The notes beneath the pieces are model-generated. The model saw only the letters and a program-made list of their open reading frames with translations. It was not told the DNA's origin and ran no database searches. From Lobosporangium transversale (taxonomy: Eukaryota; Mortierellomycota; Mortierellomycetes; Mortierellales; Mortierellaceae): a DNA stretch of 64,000 nucleotides. Within the stretch, counting starts at the first letter, position 1, and each line of letters begins with the position of its first letter. Made by a program: the position numbers and the translations under genes. The stretch is from positions 248,001-312,000 of the forward strand of contig NW_019029007.1 of the NCBI RefSeq assembly GCF_002105155.1, given 5' to 3'. Positions 61,498 to 64,000 of the stretch are shown here, in pieces.

Positions 61498-61981
61498 GAT
61501 GATAAGAAAGGCAAGGGATATCTTTTTTGGGGAAGGTCATGAGGAGAAGAGAGAGAGAAAAAAAAGTTATTCAAAAAGTGATAAAAGGGAAACAGTAAAA
61601 TCAGATGATGAAAAAATCAAGGGTCGGGACCTCTTCAGGGCAAATTTACATAAACTTTGAAACTGGCACTTCGAGGCAGTGTATTGAGGGTGGCGTCTTT
61701 GTCCTACAAAACCAAGCCCATTTTCATTTTAAACGACAATTAAGAAGGTGTGGATACACGTCAACATTCCTCATTACATAACTGTTTGGACGTGTTGTTA
61801 TGAACATCGATGACAAAGAAGAACAGTGTGGTTATAATGTGATACCGCATTATACATTTATTTGCATGAAAGTGCGTCATGTGGACATGTGGAATTGTGG
61901 AAATTGGAAATGTGGAAATGTGGAATTGGTCTATTTTGGGTATCCTTGTAGTTTGGCGGGGCTTGTCTAGCAACTAAAAAT
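61498..61981. other. Intergenic region, copine promoter side
   Basis: It contains A/G-rich sequence (61540-61620) and several GTGGAAATTG-like short repeats at 61885-61925. This is the upstream region of copine and the 3' flank of the GTP cyclohydrolase gene; no gene is recognised. Confidence 0.5.
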
Positions 61982-63658
61982 TTAAATACCACTCCTTCGG
62001 ATCAAAGACAAGAACTCCTCTCTAGTTTTGGCATTATCACGGAAACAACCAAACATGGAACTGGTAATCGTTTGACTACCTGGCTTCTGGACTCCACGCA
62101 TGACCATGCAGAAATGACTATGAGTGTACGAATGAGGGCAAAAATAGTCGTGTTAACATTTCCAATCGTCATTTAATAAATGGAATGAAATTAAAATAAT
62201 AAATAAATAAATAAAAGGTAGGTGGAGAGAGAGAATATAGAAATACATAAGAGATCCTTACCTAGCTTCCATGACTACAGCAACACCTTGGGGGTCGAGA
62301 AGCTCCTTGAGAGCCACGGCAACTTGCTTAGTTAATCTCTCCTGAACCTGAAGGCGTCTGCTGAACATCTCTGCCAAACGAGCAATCTTGCTTAGCCCTA
62401 CAACCTTTCCATTCTGAGGAATGTAGCCGATATGGATCTAATAAAGGGAATGTGCCACTCGCTTTGTTAATATCGCAAATGGAGAACCTTTACCTTTGCC
62501 TACTGCATACAGTTCTGCAATTCATACCTTTCCTGTGAATGGCACCATGTGGTGCTCACATAGCGAAAATACATCGATATTCTTAACGATGACCATCTCA
62601 TCATGGTCTAGTAAATGAATAAACAAAAAAAAAAAAAAATTAGTATAATAGCGCTGTTGTAAATGGACCAACTTTAACCTCAAAATAGTGTATCTAGCGT
62701 TCTTTTTTTGTCGCACCTTCTTGAAAAAGCGCCTTGTTCATAAGATCTACATAAAGCCAATAGATGGAATACAGACAGAAAGTAGAGAAGTTTAGGATAT
62801 CTGACGAAACCAATTGTCACTTGTACATTAACCTTGAACCCTAAATAAGCCCTTACGAGTGACACTCTCTTCATATCCCTTGGAAAAGAACATTAATGCC
62901 TTGGCATAGCGCTCCGGGGTCTTAAGTAGGCCTTCACGGTCAGGATCTTCGCCGATGCACTCTATGATCGTACGGACAGCCCCAGCAATCTTTTGAATCC
63001 TAACCTCACGCTGTTCTTCTGTGTCTTCACGGCGTTCCCTAGCACCAATACCTATTACGAAATAATAATAATAATAATAAGACGCTTGAGGGGATTAGTA
63101 TTGAATCGATCGTCGTTCTCGAACTCTGTAAAAAAATTTTAAGGTTCGCAGAAAGTTTGGATGAAAGTTTAACAATTTTCCTTACTGGGGAAACTGAGAC
63201 CGTCAAAGTCAATAGGAGATCCACTTCTCTCAGAATACCCTGACTTGACAAGACTATTGCCAGAGGAACTTGAGTGTCCGGTCAAGGCATGTGAGAGTGC
63301 GGCTTGCTTGGCAGTCGGATAGAGTAATCTAAGTAAACAGAGATATGCTGCTGTTGTTAATTGTCAAGAATGGACCTGAAAAGGAAAATGCGATTATAAA
63401 TTTTGATGATTGGCTCTCCGTGGGAAATAAAATATTTACACCGCAGCGGTTCAAAAAAAAAAAAAAAAAAAAAAAAAAAAGGAGGGAAAGGACCTGTGCA
63501 CACAATTGAACTAGCAGCATTCAAGCCGACTTGCAGTGGTTGGACAAAATGCGTTGGTCATAGTTGCCACTCTCGCCAGAGCACCTTTTTTGTGATCAAT
63601 AGATCCAAGATAATGATGGCCACAAAAATAATACAAATGGCAATAGGCTGTGGGAAGG

Positions 63659-63692
<34 letters not shown>

Positions 63693-63834
63693 CATTATGC
63701 ATGAATGCAAACTCATTACGCAAAAAAAAAATGTGATTCTTTTTTATATATATATATAATGTGTTTGATGCTATTGCTTGTGTGTGTGGAGGCTATTATT
63801 ATAGAAATACTTACTCGATGTTACCATTGGGCAT
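61982..63834 (-). CDS. FOL2: GTP cyclohydrolase I
   Basis: It converts GTP to 7,8-dihydroneopterin triphosphate plus formate, the first step of folate and tetrahydrobiopterin synthesis. ATG 63834 gives MPNGNIE, and the phase-2 splice continues in frame as [20 protein letters not shown]. The catalytic domain starts [20 protein letters not shown] and [20 protein letters not shown]. Then come [29 protein letters not shown] (zinc/active-site CEHH), [67 protein letters not shown] (the second zinc Cys and substrate loop) and a TAA stop. All exons join without frame breaks, unlike many neighbours. Introns contain A28 (63453-63480) and A33 (63659-63691). Confidence 0.93.
63060..63081 (+). repeat. (AAT)n microsatellite in a GTP cyclohydrolase intron
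   Basis: About seven AAT/ATA units lie just left of the acceptor region of an intron. Confidence 0.8.
63659..63691 (+). repeat. Poly-A tract, 33 nt, in GTP cyclohydrolase intron 1
   Basis: Thirty-three uninterrupted A (T in the gene's strand). A second tract, A28 at 63453-63480, lies in the same intron. Confidence 0.9.
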
Positions 63835-64000
63835 CTTTGGCTGGTAGGAGTGTGTGCCATTGGAATGAATTTTCTTTCAAAGAGCTGTAAGAACAGATAT
63901 GAGAAGGTAGAGTTCAGAGAATAAAAAAAGATTGAGAAAAGACAAGAAGATGTAAGGAAAGGAGTAATTATTCTTTTATTTTTTCCATGTACCTTCTTCT
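63835..64000. other. 5' leader of the GTP cyclohydrolase gene
   Basis: On the minus strand this is C/T-rich and contains TTCTTACAG, an acceptor-like site, about 55 nt before the start codon. A spliced 5' UTR is therefore possible, with the promoter beyond the window edge. Confidence 0.5.

Noticed and set aside
61427-61660. Plus-strand 77-codon charged frame
   Set aside because: It overlaps copine exon 1 in antisense and then runs through A/G-rich promoter DNA.

Overview
The window is nuclear DNA from a fungus, most likely an early-diverging filamentous lineage such as Mucoromycota (Mortierellomycotina is plausible; placement is inferred from gene content only). Genes are monocistronic on both strands and carry short GT-AG introns, some with TACTAA-like branch sites. 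Proteins have long Ser/Pro/Gln/Asn-rich stretches. The content includes an NsdD-type and a second GATA factor, a LAMMER kinase, a copine, a paxillin-like LIM protein and mitochondrial mS38. No operons, tRNA, rRNA, CRISPR array or recognisable transposon were found.

Layout, left to right. A poly-Gln protein runs off the left edge (1-453, -). A long gene-poor stretch follows, then eIF2B alpha (3222-4715, -) and a double-hotdog thioesterase-like protein (5406-6519, -). Between 6.5 and 10.3 kb only weak coding traces are visible. A GATA factor (10328-12528, +) and a Myb plus C2H2 zinc-finger fusion (15861-18912, +) come next, with a weak minus-strand coding candidate between them. A FetA/STAR1-like ABC ATPase (19494-20993, -) and a broken unknown gene (21337-22179, -) precede a polyamine-oxidase-like flavoenzyme (24603-27303, +). 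Then come a Ser/Pro-rich single-pass membrane protein (28750 to about 31.4 kb, +), the LAMMER kinase (32091-34799, -), mS38 (36040-36828, +), an unknown protein (37335-38558, +) and the NsdD-type GATA factor (39083-42415, -). The 42.4-46.3 kb stretch has only weak candidates. It is followed by a large helical-repeat-like protein (about 46.3-49.95 kb, +), an SDR enzyme (50364-51555, +), the LIM protein (51736-57057, -), copine (58568-61497, -) and GTP cyclohydrolase I (61982-63834, -).

These are unlinked housekeeping and regulatory functions: translation initiation and mitochondrial translation, transcription factors, a splicing-type kinase, cytoskeletal or membrane adaptors, and cofactor synthesis. 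I see no gene cluster acting in one pathway.

Two genome-wide features stand out. About 30 uninterrupted A or T tracts (roughly 18-36 nt) lie in introns and spacers, with no comparable G/C tracts. Many conserved genes also carry single-base reading-frame breaks, mostly apparent 1-nt losses and several at homopolymers. Consensus indel error is the simplest explanation, so coordinates below span the breaks. The best candidates for novelty are the Myb/C2H2 fusion, a roughly 245-residue insertion in the flavoenzyme just before its last FAD motif, and a perfect 14-bp inverted repeat inside that same coding sequence.
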